Position numbers and translations under genes: made by a program
Notes under the pieces: generated by a model
What the model was told of the DNA's origin: nothing
Databases searched by the model: none
What the model saw: only the letters and a program-made list of their open reading frames with translations
From: Candidatus Binataceae bacterium
GTDB lineage: Bacteria > Desulfobacterota > Binatia > Binatales > Binataceae
Direction of reading: 5' to 3'
DNA length: 64,000 bases
NCBI GenBank assembly: GCA_035308025.1
Contig: DATGHL010000052.1
Location: 55,475-119,474 of the forward strand
Shown: piece after piece, positions 37,552-46,222 of the stretch
How the letters are laid out: each line of letters starts with the position of its first letter
Numbering within the stretch: the stretch's first letter is position 1

Positions 37552-38442
37552 CTAAGGCGCCGAGCGCGCTTCGGTCTGCGTAGTGTTCGCGATGTCGGCG
37601 ACCGTTGCGCGCTGCAGGTCGCGGACCCAGCGCAGATCGTCGTAAGCGCCCCCGCGATGCATCGTGCAGCGATCGTCCCACATCACGAGATCGTGCTTGC
37701 GCCATCGATGGTGATAGACGAACTGCCGCTGGGTGGCGTGCGCGATCAGCTCGTCGACCAGCGTGCGCGCTGCGTCGTCGGGCATCCCGCGGATCTTGCC
37801 GATGTGTGAAGCGAGATAAAGCGAGCGCCGACCACTTTCGGGGATCGTACGGATCATTACCTGCGGGACCGGGCTCAGGTTGGCGCGCTCCTCCGCGGTG
37901 AAGTTGGTAAAGCCGGTGCGCTCACGCGAGTAGATCAGGGAGTGCTCGGCGATCAGGCCCGCGAGCCGCTCGCGCGCGGCCTCGGGTAGCGCGTCGCAGG
38001 CGGCGCGCAGATCGGCAAATTCGGTGTAGCCGCCGACCGGCGGAATCTCACGCGCATAGAGCAGCGAGGCCCGCGCGGGCAGATACTTGAAGGAACTGTC
38101 GGTATGCCAGAGCCGATTGCCCGCGGCGATCATCCGCATGCGCCCCTCGTCGCGCCAGATTTCGCTGCGATGGTTGAGATTCGAGACGTCGGCAAGCTCC
38201 GGGCGCAGGCGCAGTTTTACGTCCATCTTGAGGAAGACGACCTGCTCGAGCTCGCCGAAATTACGCGCGAAGGCGAGATGCTGATCCTCGGTGAGCTGCT
38301 GCTCCGGGAAGATCAGCACGCTATAGTCCCAAAAGGCCTGCTTGACCGCAGTGAGATCGGCGGCGCTTAACTCGCGCGAAAGATCGATGTCGCCAATTTC
38401 TGCGGCGAAGTTGTCGCTCGCCGGCCAAACTGTAATCGCCAA
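37552..38442 (-). CDS. TauD/TfdA family 2-oxoglutarate-dependent dioxygenase
   Basis: A 296-residue Fe(II)/2-oxoglutarate dioxygenase. The iron ligands are seen as LWHTDSSFK (HxD) and MHRGG, with the 2-oxoglutarate-binding Arg beyond it (RWVRDLQRATVAD). YTEFADLRAACDALPE is typical of TfdA-like proteins that act on aryloxy-acids or taurine. The frame is open to 38778, but that part overlaps the RluA gene. I start at TTG 38442 (LAITVWPASDNFAAEIGDID), the family N terminus, with AAGGGG upstream. The substrate is unknown. It is divergent from the pseudouridine synthase gene by about 16 bases. Confidence 0.87.
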   Translation of the reverse strand: MAITVWPASDNFAAEIGDIDLSRELSAADLTAVKQAFWDYSVLIFPEQQLTEDQHLAFARNFGELEQVVFLKMDVKLRLRPELADVSNLNHRSEIWRDEGRMRMIAAGNRLWHTDSSFKYLPARASLLYAREIPPVGGYTEFADLRAACDALPEAARERLAGLIAEHSLIYSRERTGFTNFTAEERANLSPVPQVMIRTIPESGRRSLYLASHIGKIRGMPDDAARTLVDELIAHATQRQFVYHHRWRKHDLVMWDDRCTMHRGGAYDDLRWVRDLQRATVADIANTTQTEARSAP

Positions 38443-38458
38443 AATACACCCCTTCTCT

Positions 38459-39415
38459 ATGCCTGCTGTGGACCTTCGATCTAAGCCCAAGCGCACGCCG
38501 ATGCCAAGAGCGCGTGGCCGGGATACGGCAGAAGCTGACCGCTCCGATGGCCGGGGGCGGCGGTTCAGGGTGGCGACAGAAGTTGAGTTACTGCCCTTTC
38601 TGCTGGGTCCGCCGCTCGAGCTCTCACGCAAACGCGCGAAGGAGTTGATCCGCTTCGGCGCGGTGAGCGTCGCGGGCCGGACGCATCTCCGGCACGATAC
38701 GCGACTCGCGGCCGGCGACATCGTTACGATCGCGAAGGGGCTGAACCTGCGTCCGGGCACCCCGCCGCCGGCGCTCAAGATCGTTCACCTCGATGCGGCC
38801 ATCGTGGTCATCGACAAGCCCGCCGGGCTGCTGGCGATGGGCTCGGCGCGGGAAAAAGAACGCACCGCCCACCGGCTGCTCAATGAGTATCTGAAAACCT
38901 CCGTCAACGCGCGCGACCAGCAGGCCTTCATCGTCCATCGGCTCGACCGCGAGACCTCGGGCCTGATGATCTTCGCGCGGAGCGAGGCGAGCCAGTCGGC
39001 GCTGCAGCGCGGATGGAAGAACGTCACCAAACGCTATCTGGCGACCGTGGAGGGAGCGCCGCCCAGCGCGGAGGGGACGCTCGAGGATCGCCTGATGGAA
39101 AACGCCTCGATGATGGTGCGGCGGGTACCGAGCGGAGGCGAGCTGGCCGTCACGCACTATCGAGTGATTCGGCGGCGCAGGCTGCGATCGCTACTCGAAC
39201 TCACGCTGGCGACCGGGCGCAAGCATCAGATTCGCGTGCAGCTCGCCGGCGCCGGATGTCCCGTCGTGGGCGATCGCAAATATGGCACGGGGGTCGAGTC
39301 AGCGCCGCGCCTCGCGCTGCATGCATGCGAACTGAGCCTGCGTCATCCGGTCTCGGCGGCATCGCTGGTGTTTCGCAGCACCCTGCCGCTAGCCTTGGCT
39401 AAGTTGCTGCAATAG
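38459..39415 (+). CDS. RluA-family pseudouridine synthase with S4 domain
   Basis: A 318-residue protein. An S4 RNA-binding module (LELSRKRAKELIRFGAVSVA) precedes the catalytic domain, whose Asp is in FIVHRLDRETSGLMIFARSE. LLAMGSAREKERTAHRLLNE and GRKHQIRVQLAGAGCPVVGD are further family segments. It isomerises uridine in rRNA or tRNA; which site cannot be told. ATG 38459 is used; ATG 38501 (PRARGRD) is equally possible, as the first ~35 residues are low-complexity and basic. It is divergent from the TauD-type dioxygenase and independent of the pan operon. Confidence 0.85.
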   Translation: MPAVDLRSKPKRTPMPRARGRDTAEADRSDGRGRRFRVATEVELLPFLLGPPLELSRKRAKELIRFGAVSVAGRTHLRHDTRLAAGDIVTIAKGLNLRPGTPPPALKIVHLDAAIVVIDKPAGLLAMGSAREKERTAHRLLNEYLKTSVNARDQQAFIVHRLDRETSGLMIFARSEASQSALQRGWKNVTKRYLATVEGAPPSAEGTLEDRLMENASMMVRRVPSGGELAVTHYRVIRRRRLRSLLELTLATGRKHQIRVQLAGAGCPVVGDRKYGTGVESAPRLALHACELSLRHPVSAASLVFRSTLPLALAKLLQ

Positions 39416-39442
39416 CCGATTCTGACCGGCAACTTGGGAGCG

Positions 39443-39811
39443 TTATCCGGTTTTGGCGATATAGAGTTCGCGCGGGCGGTTACGTTCGTCGACGTGGATC
39501 ACGGTGGGTTTGCATTTGCTCGCGCCTGCTTCGTCCATCGGGGCGAAGGTCGCCACGATAATGATATCACCGGGCTTGCCGCGCAGCGCGGCGGCGCCGT
39601 TGAGCGCGACTTCGCCGGAGCCCGCCGGCGCATTGATCGCGTAAGTTTCGAGCCGCTCGCCGTTAGTCACATTCCAGACGTGAACCATCTCGTATTGGAG
39701 GATGCCCGCGGCATTGAGCAGGTTGGTATCGATCGCGATGCTGCCCTCGTAGTCGGGGTCGGCGCCGGTCAGATGCAGGCGATGAAGCTTGGCACGCAGC
39801 ATTATTCTCAT
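39443..39811 (-). CDS. panD: Aspartate 1-decarboxylase
   Basis: A 122-residue pyruvoyl enzyme making beta-alanine from aspartate for pantothenate synthesis. The self-cleavage site is G23-S24 (DYEGSIAID); Ser24 becomes the pyruvoyl group. HVWNVTNGERLETYAI, NGAAALRGKPGDIIIVATFA and HVDERNRPREL complete the fold. Length is normal. Its ATG overlaps the panC stop by 4 bases (39808-39811, ATGA), so it is the last gene of a panB-panC-panD operon and translationally coupled to panC. Confidence 0.97.
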   Translation of the reverse strand: MRIMLRAKLHRLHLTGADPDYEGSIAIDTNLLNAAGILQYEMVHVWNVTNGERLETYAINAPAGSGEVALNGAAALRGKPGDIIIVATFAPMDEAGASKCKPTVIHVDERNRPRELYIAKTG

Positions 39812-40674
39812 GGCAGTGACTCACTGTCGCGAATAGGTAGAACCAGGTTGTCGATCAGGCGGGTCTTGCCGATGCGGGCGGCGATCGCGACGACGATCGC
39901 GCGTTCGGCGGCGTCGATTGCATGCAACGCTTCGGCGTCAACGACTTCGACGTATTCGACTTCCACCCCGGGGGTGCTCTCGAGCAGATGGAGCGCTGCG
40001 CAGCGCAACTCGCGCGGATCGCGCTGACCGTTCTTGAAAGCGGCGCGGGCGGCGCGCAGCGCGCAGCTCAGCGCCAGCGCCCGTTTGCGTTCGTCGGGCG
40101 ACAGATAGGCGTTGCGCGAGCTCATCGCGAGGCCGTCGCTTTCGCGCACGGTGCCGACCGGGATGATCGCGAGATCGAAATTGAGATCGCGGACCATCCG
40201 CTCGATCGCGCGCAACTGCTGAAAATCTTTTTCACCGAAGAGCGCGCAGTGCGGCTTGAGGATATTAAAGAGCTTCGCGACCACCGTCGTGACGCCGCGG
40301 AAGTGGCCGGGGCGATGGTCCCCGCAGAGCCCGCGCGTGACCGCGGTGGCCTCAACCCAGGTTTGCGAGCCGGCCGGGAACATGACGTCGGGCTCGGGCG
40401 CGAAGAGCACATCGACCGGCACCGTGCGCATCAGCTTGCAGTCGCCCTCGAAGTTGCGCGGGTAGCGCGAGAAATCCTCGTTGGGGCCGAACTGGGTCGG
40501 ATTGACGAAGAGCGAACTGGCCAGCCGCGTGGCGTGACGCCGCCCTTCGCGCATCAGGGTGAGATGGCCCTCGTGCAGGAAGCCCATCGTTGGGACAAAG
40601 GCAATGGTCTCGCCGCGGCGGCGCGCGCTATCCGACCAGGCCTGCATCTCGCGTGGATCGGCGATAATCTCCAT
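39808..40674 (-). CDS. panC: Pantothenate synthetase (pantoate--beta-alanine ligase)
   Basis: A 288-residue ATP-dependent ligase joining pantoate and beta-alanine. PTMGFLHEGHLTLMREGRR carries the HxGH motif, FVNPTQFGPNEDFSRYPR the pantoate site, and FGEKDFQQLRAIERMVRDLN the KMSK-like region with ESDGLAMSSRNAYLSPDER. The start ATG at 40674 (EIIADPREMQAW) is 5 bases after the panB stop; the longer open frame to 40779 lies inside panB. It is the middle gene of the operon. Confidence 0.97.
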   Translation of the reverse strand: MEIIADPREMQAWSDSARRRGETIAFVPTMGFLHEGHLTLMREGRRHATRLASSLFVNPTQFGPNEDFSRYPRNFEGDCKLMRTVPVDVLFAPEPDVMFPAGSQTWVEATAVTRGLCGDHRPGHFRGVTTVVAKLFNILKPHCALFGEKDFQQLRAIERMVRDLNFDLAIIPVGTVRESDGLAMSSRNAYLSPDERKRALALSCALRAARAAFKNGQRDPRELRCAALHLLESTPGVEVEYVEVVDAEALHAIDAAERAIVVAIAARIGKTRLIDNLVLPIRDSESLP

Positions 40675-40679
40675 CGCGG

Positions 40680-41528
40680 TCAGCGCCCCTTGACGCCGTA
40701 GCAATGTTCGGGTGCCGGAAAAGTGCGCGCGCGGACGTCGCGAATATAGCCGGCGGCCGCGGCCGCCGAATCCTGCCACAGGTTTGCGTAGGGCTTGGCG
40801 AAGCGCGGGACGAAGGACTCGCTCAGCCCCAGCAGATCGTGCATCACGAGGACCTGCCCGTCACAGCCGGGGCCGGCGCCGATCCCGATAGTCGGAATGG
40901 CGGCGCGCTGCGTGATCTCGTTGGCAAGTTCCACCGGCATCCCTTCGAGGACGATCGCGAAAGCTCCCGCCTGCTCAACGGCCGCCGCGTCCTCGAGCAG
41001 CCGCTCGCGGCATCCGGGGCCGTGGCCCGAGCGACGTCCTTGCACGCGATGCCCGCCCATCCGATGGACCGATTGGGGCGTCAGCCCGATATGGCCCATC
41101 ACCGGGATGTCAATCTCAACCAGCCGGCGGATCGTCTCGGCCATCGTGATCCCGCCTTCGAGCTTGACCGCTTCGGCGGCGCCATCCTTGATCAGGCGGC
41201 CGGCGCTGCGGATGGCCTGCTCGACGCTGACCTGATAGCTGAGGAAGGGCAGATCGCCGACGACGAGGGCGCGACGCCGCGCCCGCGCGACCATCCGCAG
41301 GTGGTAAATGATTTCACTGAGGGTGACCGGCAGCGTGCTGTCAGCCCCCTGCACGACCATCCCGAGGCTGTCGCCGACCAGCAGAACGTCGATGCCGGCT
41401 TGGTCGAAAATCCGCGCGAAGGGATAATCGTAGGCCGTCAGCATCGTGATCGGCCTCGCGGCCGACTTCATGCGCGACAGATCGGTGGTCCGAACTTTTT
41501 CGCCCTTTTCACCGTTTTCACCGGCCAT
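40680..41528 (-). CDS. panB: 3-methyl-2-oxobutanoate hydroxymethyltransferase
   Basis: A 282-residue enzyme that makes ketopantoate from 2-ketoisovalerate and methylene-THF. MLTAYDYPFARIFDQAGIDV and LVGDSLGMVVQGADSTLPVT are the metal- and substrate-binding segments; VKLEGGITMAETIRRLVEID, GHIGLTPQSVHRMGGHRVQG and GIGAGPGCDGQVLVMHDLLG complete the barrel. ATG 41528 (AGENGEKGEK) is used rather than the frame to 41585. It is first in the panBCD operon. panE for ketopantoate reduction is not in the window. Confidence 0.96.
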   Translation of the reverse strand: MAGENGEKGEKVRTTDLSRMKSAARPITMLTAYDYPFARIFDQAGIDVLLVGDSLGMVVQGADSTLPVTLSEIIYHLRMVARARRRALVVGDLPFLSYQVSVEQAIRSAGRLIKDGAAEAVKLEGGITMAETIRRLVEIDIPVMGHIGLTPQSVHRMGGHRVQGRRSGHGPGCRERLLEDAAAVEQAGAFAIVLEGMPVELANEITQRAAIPTIGIGAGPGCDGQVLVMHDLLGLSESFVPRFAKPYANLWQDSAAAAAGYIRDVRARTFPAPEHCYGVKGR

Positions 41529-41844
41529 GGCCACGCCTGCCTTTCCGCACAAAAAAGCGGAATTCCAATCACCGGAACCCCGCAAACTTTGCGTAAGAAA
41601 CAGCTCTTGAGCCTCGTTCGGGGTCCCGGTCTTTTTTAGTCAGATCCAGGCACGAGGCCCAAGCTCTATGTTCGGTTCAGCGACCCAGCAGGCCTGTTCG
41701 CTGATTTATCCTTAACGCAGCTCGCAGACTTCCTTCGGCTTCGCTCAGGACAGGCTGCCTGCTCGGCGCCACTGCGCTCCGCCTAGCTTTGGCGGAGCCG
41801 TTTTTCTAGCGCGAACCGTCGCGAGTGTAAAGCGCAAATTTGCG
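41529..41844. other. Intergenic region with a T-tailed hairpin
   Basis: About 316 bases between panB and the PDZ gene hold no gene. GCTCCGCC (41776-41783) pairs with GGCGGAGC (41791-41798) over a 7-base loop and is followed by CGTTTTT. The T-run is on the plus strand, yet no plus-strand gene ends here, so it may be a bidirectional hairpin after the PDZ gene or a small repetitive element. Confidence 0.4.
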
Positions 41845-42471
41845 TCAGGATTCCGGCGCCGGCGGCATCGGCACCGGAAGCTGGACCCGCTGACCGTTGC
41901 GCACGATACTCAGATAGACGATTTCGCCGGGCTGCAGGTCGCGTAGGCAGTCCTCGAAGTCGAGGACATCGGTAACGCGATTGCCGTCGACGCCGACGAT
42001 CAGATCGTAGCTTTCACCGGCCTTGGTCGCTTCCAGGAGCGGCACAACCATCATGGCGGGCGGAAAAAAGAGCGCCCCGGCGATCGACGCCGCCTCGACG
42101 ACGGTTTTGATCTTCCGATGAGTGCTTTTCAGTCCCGCCTTGGCAGCCGGTCCGCCGGAATCGACGCTGATCACTAATAACCCGGACTGCTTCTCGCCTG
42201 AACTGAGAGTTCGCTCATCGGCGCGGACGGCGATACCCAGAGGCGCCACATTTTCGTCTTCGCCGGCCAGATAATCCTGCATAGTGCCGATGTTCGGATC
42301 GCCGGGCACGGCCGGCGGAGGTGAAACGGAGAAGTATGTGTCATCCGGTGAGCCGGCGGGACCGGCCGCCGTGGCGACGGCTGCGGCTGCTGCGAGCATC
42401 ACCACACAGCACACGAAGAGCGGCAGTGCGGCGATCCGCCTGCGCGCGCTATTTGATCGCCCAAACGCCAT
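41845..42471 (-). CDS. Secreted or periplasmic PDZ-domain protein
   Basis: A 208-residue protein with a basic N terminus and hydrophobic signal/anchor segment (RRRIAALPLFVCCVVMLAAA) ending near ATAAGPAG, a likely signal-peptidase site. The C-terminal part has the PDZ-like pattern SGLLVISVDSGGPAAKAGLK and YDLIVGVDGNRVTDVLDFED. It lacks a protease domain, so it is likely a binding protein rather than a DegP-like protease. It starts 23 bases inside the downstream end of the metallo-hydrolase gene and is probably in its operon. Confidence 0.75.
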   Translation of the reverse strand: MAFGRSNSARRRIAALPLFVCCVVMLAAAAAVATAAGPAGSPDDTYFSVSPPPAVPGDPNIGTMQDYLAGEDENVAPLGIAVRADERTLSSGEKQSGLLVISVDSGGPAAKAGLKSTHRKIKTVVEAASIAGALFFPPAMMVVPLLEATKAGESYDLIVGVDGNRVTDVLDFEDCLRDLQPGEIVYLSIVRNGQRVQLPVPMPPAPES

Positions 42472-43330
42472 CGCGGTCCGTGACGCGGCCTTCGTCGTGA
42501 AGTTTCTTGAGATGAGAGCGCACCGATTGCGCCGCGGCCGGATGGAGGAATTCCGGCACGTCGGTGTAAATCCGTTTAACGATTGCGGGAACTTCGAGCG
42601 GTCCGTCTTTGATCGCGTTCAGCACCTGGCGTTCGCGCAGCTCGCGATGAGCGATATATTCGCGAATTTTCTTCCCGGCGTTGCGAATCACGGGTCCGTG
42701 CGCCGGGTAGATCGTTTCAGCCTCGAGCGCGAGCAGCCGCCGCAGTGAATCCATGTACTGGCCGAGGTCGCCTGTGCCGTCGGGAATTATCGTCGTCCCG
42801 GCGCCGAGCACCACATCGCCGGTGAAGATGGCGCGCTCTTCGGCCAGGTAGTAGCAGATGTGATCGGGAGCATGACCCGGCGTGAAGACCGCGCGCAGGG
42901 TCGCGCCGTCGGTGCTGACGACCGCGTCATGATCGATTTCCGTGATGGGAGTCCCGGCGGCGTCGTCGGGTCCGGCGCTCGGCCACGGCTTCTTCAAGAC
43001 CTCGAGCCGGCCGAAGAGCTTGGTGACGTCCTTGACCCCGCCGATATGGTCTTGGTGCGCATGGGTCAAAACGATCTTGTCGGGGCGATTGGCGCCGGCC
43101 AACTCTTCGAGCGCCACCGGCAAAAGCTCGGCCCACTTCGCGACGCCGACGCCGGTATCGAGCAGAATCGGCCGCGATCCGGTTCCCACGATGTAAGTAT
43201 TGGTGCCGGGTCCGGTGAAGGGTCCGGGATTGTGGCCGAGCACTGTCGCGACGCGCGGCGAAAGCCGGGCGTAGTCGGGCAGCTTGAGCCCCATCATCGA
43301 ATCGGCAACCACGCGTAGCGGCTCAGGCAT
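42449..43330 (-). CDS. MBL-fold metallo-hydrolase
   Basis: A 293-residue metallo-beta-lactamase-fold protein. The HxHxDH zinc motif is LTHAHQDHIGG, with further ligand residues in FTPGHAPDHICYY (H) and AIFTGDVVLGAG (D). The C-terminal part (VPAIVKRIYTDVPEFLHPAA) resembles the LACTB2/RNase-associated helical domain of small human-type MBL proteins. Activity could be on esters, thioesters or RNA. It lies between coaX and the PDZ gene on the same strand. Confidence 0.88.
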   Translation of the reverse strand: MPEPLRVVADSMMGLKLPDYARLSPRVATVLGHNPGPFTGPGTNTYIVGTGSRPILLDTGVGVAKWAELLPVALEELAGANRPDKIVLTHAHQDHIGGVKDVTKLFGRLEVLKKPWPSAGPDDAAGTPITEIDHDAVVSTDGATLRAVFTPGHAPDHICYYLAEERAIFTGDVVLGAGTTIIPDGTGDLGQYMDSLRRLLALEAETIYPAHGPVIRNAGKKIREYIAHRELRERQVLNAIKDGPLEVPAIVKRIYTDVPEFLHPAAAQSVRSHLKKLHDEGRVTDRDGVWAIK

Positions 43331-43413
43331 CTTCGCTCCTTACTCGGGCAAACTCAGGCACTCGCTGCTTCACCCGGACATCTCTGATGGCGCGGTCATC
43401 TCTGATGGCGCGA

Positions 43414-44187
43414 TTATGGCCGCCGGTTGCGTTCAAAGATCAAGCGCAAGCCGGTCAGCGTCAGGAACTCGTCCACATCTTCGATCGTCGTCGACTCCGG
43501 TGCAATCAAATCGGCCAACCCGCCGGTCGCAACGACCCGGGTTTTTTCCCCGCGCTCGCGGATAATCCGTTCGACCAGGCCATCGACCAGCGCCGTGTAG
43601 CCGAAGATCAAGCCGGATTGAATCGCGCCGACAGTGGTGCGGCCCACGACCTCGCGCGGCCGCGTCAACTCGACGCGGTAGAGCTTCGCCGCATGGGCGA
43701 CCAGCGCGTCCAGCGAGATCCCGAGTCCGGGGGCTATCGCACCGCCGACATACTCGCCGCGTCCGGTCACATAGTCGAAGGTCGTGGCGGTGCCGAAATC
43801 CACCACTATCAACGCCGAGCGGTAACGCTCATAGGCCGCGACCGCGTTGACAATACGATCGGCGCCGACCTCCTTGGGATTCTCGTAAAGAATCGGCATT
43901 CCGGTCTTGATGCCCGGGCCGACGATCAACGGCTGACACTGAAAATAGTGCCGCGCCAACAGTTCGATCGCCTGATTGAGCGGCGGCACTACGCATGCAA
44001 TAACAACACCCTCGGGCGCCAGCGGAACCTCAAGTCCCGCCGCCCTCAGCAGCACATCGAGAATTACCGCGTGCTCGTCGGCGGTGCGTTCGGCGTTGGT
44101 CGAGATGCGCCAGTGATGCGCGAGCCGATCGTCATCGTAGATGCCGATTACGGTGTGCGTGTTGCCGACATCGATCGCGACCAGCAT
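43414..44187 (-). CDS. coaX: Type III pantothenate kinase
   Basis: A 257-residue ASKHA-fold kinase catalysing the first step of coenzyme A synthesis from pantothenate, insensitive to CoA feedback as known for this type. LVAIDVGNTHTVIGIYDDD is the phosphate-1 motif, VGADRIVNAVAAYERYRSAL and VVDFGTATTFDYVTGRGEYV the adenosine/Mg motifs, and GGAIAPGLGISLDALVAHAAK the type III signature. It is followed by the metallo-hydrolase after 83 bases. With panBCD 2 kb away, this neighbourhood covers the pantothenate-to-CoA route up to phosphopantothenate. Confidence 0.96.
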   Translation of the reverse strand: MLVAIDVGNTHTVIGIYDDDRLAHHWRISTNAERTADEHAVILDVLLRAAGLEVPLAPEGVVIACVVPPLNQAIELLARHYFQCQPLIVGPGIKTGMPILYENPKEVGADRIVNAVAAYERYRSALIVVDFGTATTFDYVTGRGEYVGGAIAPGLGISLDALVAHAAKLYRVELTRPREVVGRTTVGAIQSGLIFGYTALVDGLVERIIRERGEKTRVVATGGLADLIAPESTTIEDVDEFLTLTGLRLIFERNRRP

Positions 44188-44276
44188 GTCTCTTCGCTCC
44201 GTCTACGCCCTAATACAGGCGCGCCCTGAGAGGATACTACGTCGCGAAACCGACGGTCGAAAGAGGTAATCTTCGC

Positions 44277-44867
44277 TCAGCGAACTCGATGCCACCAGCC
44301 GCCGAAGACCGGGCCGGACCCGCGCGGGCTCATCAGCAGGGGGCTATTGGCGGGGATCGCACTGAGGCCGCCGGGGCGCACGATGATCACACTCGAAGGC
44401 GGGATCGTGATGTACCGCCAACTGCTGACGCCAGGGTAATAGGGGATCGATCTTGGCGCCAACGCGAGCGCGCGCGCGGCCGCCAAGCGGTTCGCGTAAT
44501 CGTCGAGATAGGCAGCTTCGTTCCCGGACAGCGTCGCGGCCGCGGCGTCATTCGAGTCCATCGCCGCCACGCTGTCGTCCGTGGCGCCGTCCGCCGAGGC
44601 CGCATCCGCGGGAGTTGCGTCCGCTGAGCTCTCGCCGGGATCGATGACCTGCGGCAACTCGAGCACCTGCCCGGAAGAATCGGGCGACGAATCGTCGACC
44701 CGGCTCCAGTCCGGCGTCGCTGCTTCGGAGATACCTTCAGTCAGGGCTGGCGTGGAATCGGGGTCATCCGTCTGCGCGCGGAGCGCGAGCGGGATAACTG
44801 CGGTGATTAAGAGGAGCGCGGCGGCGAGGCTGATTCCGCGACGATTGTGCAGTTGATTGAAATCCAT
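44277..44867 (-). CDS. Exported low-complexity protein of unknown function
   Basis: A 196-residue protein starting at ATG 44867 (GTG 44870 is also possible), with GGGAG upstream. A signal peptide is seen (RGISLAAALLLITAVIPLAL, cleavage near LRA-QT). The mature part is Asp/Ala/Ser-rich (about 30-100), then YLDDYANRLAAARALALAPR, and a hydrophobic, glycine-rich tail. No family is recognised. It sits 90 bases upstream of coaX on the same strand, where a biotin ligase gene is often found in other genomes; it is not one. Confidence 0.6.
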   Translation of the reverse strand: MDFNQLHNRRGISLAAALLLITAVIPLALRAQTDDPDSTPALTEGISEAATPDWSRVDDSSPDSSGQVLELPQVIDPGESSADATPADAASADGATDDSVAAMDSNDAAAATLSGNEAAYLDDYANRLAAARALALAPRSIPYYPGVSSWRYITIPPSSVIIVRPGGLSAIPANSPLLMSPRGSGPVFGGWWHRVR

Positions 44868-45004
44868 CACTGCTCCCGATCGACCATATTTCCCCTCGCG
44901 CAGAGACTACCACGCGCCGGGTTGACGGCAAAACCGGGCGCTTGATTCAACCGGACTCTGCGCAAAGGTTGGCCGCGGCGGCCCTTCCAGCTAAGCTGCA
45001 CGCC

Positions 45005-45748
45005 ATGTCAGAAACCAAGGTCGCATTGATCACAGGCGCCGGACGCGGAATCGGCCGCGATATCGCGCAACGGCTCGGACGCGAGGGTTACGCCTGCGGG
45101 CTCATCGCACGGACCAAATCGCAACTCGACGAAACCGCCGAACTGATCCGCAAGGCCGGCGGCAAAGCGCTGGTCACGCCCACCGACGTTTCGAAGCGCG
45201 AGCAGGTGGTCGCGGCGGTCGCGGCAGTCGAGCGTGAGCTCGGGCCGATCAGCGTGCTGATCAACAACGCCGGCGCCTATCTGCGCAAGCCCTTCGTTGA
45301 GATCACCGAAGAGGATTTCGACTTTCAGCTCAAGGTCAACTGCTACGGCCCGTTCTTCGTCGCGCAGGCGGTGGTCGGCGGCATGGCCGAGCGCGGGCAG
45401 GGCACGATCATTTTCGTCCTCGGCTCCGAGACGCGCGGCGGCCCGGCGCAGTATGCGGCCTACACCGCCTCCAAGGTCGCCCAGCGCGCGCTCGCCGAGG
45501 CCTGCGCTTACGAATTCATGCATCGCGGCGTGCACTCGGTGGCCCTCGATGTTGATGGCGCGGTCGGACTACCGCGCGTGACGGCAGGCATGCCGGAGGA
45601 AGACCCCGACCACTTCGTCTCGACCGAAGCCATCTGCAGCGAGATCGTCCACGTGATCAATCAGCCGAAGAATGCCTGGACCTTCGCAGTCGATCTGCGC
45701 TCCTACTGGCAGTGGCGTCCGCGCGTCGCGGCGAAGAAAAAAGCTTGA
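45005..45748 (+). CDS. Short-chain dehydrogenase/reductase
   Basis: A 247-residue SDR. The nucleotide motif GAGRGIGRD follows VALITGAG; NNAGAYLRKPFVEITEEDF carries the NNAG motif; catalytic Ser is in FVLGSETRGG, and Tyr/Lys in YTASKVAQRALAEACAY. It oxidises or reduces an alcohol/ketone with NAD(P)(H). I start at ATG 45005 because the open frame further upstream lacks the Rossmann fold. It is monocistronic and precedes the tRNA-Pro gene. Confidence 0.92.
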   Translation: MSETKVALITGAGRGIGRDIAQRLGREGYACGLIARTKSQLDETAELIRKAGGKALVTPTDVSKREQVVAAVAAVERELGPISVLINNAGAYLRKPFVEITEEDFDFQLKVNCYGPFFVAQAVVGGMAERGQGTIIFVLGSETRGGPAQYAAYTASKVAQRALAEACAYEFMHRGVHSVALDVDGAVGLPRVTAGMPEEDPDHFVSTEAICSEIVHVINQPKNAWTFAVDLRSYWQWRPRVAAKKKA

Positions 45749-45861
45749 GGCCGGCGAAGGCCACGCCTCGGCGATAGCGGCGCGGCTGGCTAAACCGCGT
45801 CGATCGGATAAGCTCGAAGCGGACACGTTCAAGCGGAAAAGTTGGATGCGAGTCCGCGGGT

Positions 45862-45938
45862 CGGGGTGTGGCGCAGCCTGGTAGCGCACACGCTTGGGGT
45901 GCGTGTGGTCGCCGGTTCAAATCCGGCCACCCCGACCA
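45862..45938 (+). tRNA. tRNA-Pro (anticodon GGG)
   Basis: Cloverleaf: acceptor CGGGGTG/CACCCCG with A73 and encoded CCA (45936-45938), D-arm GCGC-AGCCTGGTA-GCGC, anticodon stem CACGC/GCGTG with loop TTGGGGT (anticodon GGG, 45894-45896 region), and T-arm GCCGG-TTCAAAT-CCGGC. The prophage begins shortly after, making the 3' half a candidate attachment site. Confidence 0.96.
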
Positions 45939-46060
45939 ACTTCTAACCCCGCGATAGCGTTAAAGAATCTTGCATTTTCCTTTCTTTGTTTCCTGTCCCG
46001 TTCGGGACGAAAAAACCTTCCATCTGACACCTATCTGACAATTTTGGCGGGAGTTGTGGC

Positions 46061-46222
46061 ATGAACGCGACTCCGCAGCTCACATGGCTGGACCTCTGCT
46101 CGGGACTCGGCGGCGCGTCGCAACCGGCGAAGGATCGTGGTTGGAAGGTCATTCGCGTTGACATCGATCCGCGGTTCAAGCCGGACATCGTGGGCTACGG
46201 AGCGGCGGGCGGGGGGCGGTGA
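46061..46222 (+). pseudogene. Truncated DNA cytosine-methyltransferase-like N terminus
   Basis: 53 residues reading LDLCSGLGGASQPAKDRGWK and VIRVDIDPRFKPDIV, the SAM-binding motif I and II start of phage C5-type DNA methylases, then VGYGAAGGGR and a TGA at 46220-46222. The catalytic PC motif and the target-recognition part are gone. The stop overlaps the next gene's ATG as TGATG. Confidence 0.7.

Noticed and set aside
37552..38778. Long N-terminal extension of the TauD-type gene
   Set aside because: It overlaps the divergent RluA gene; the family N terminus begins at TTG 38442.
41776..41805. Terminator for panBCD or the PDZ gene
   Set aside because: The T-run is on the plus strand whereas both adjacent genes are on the minus strand, so it was left as a hairpin of unknown role.
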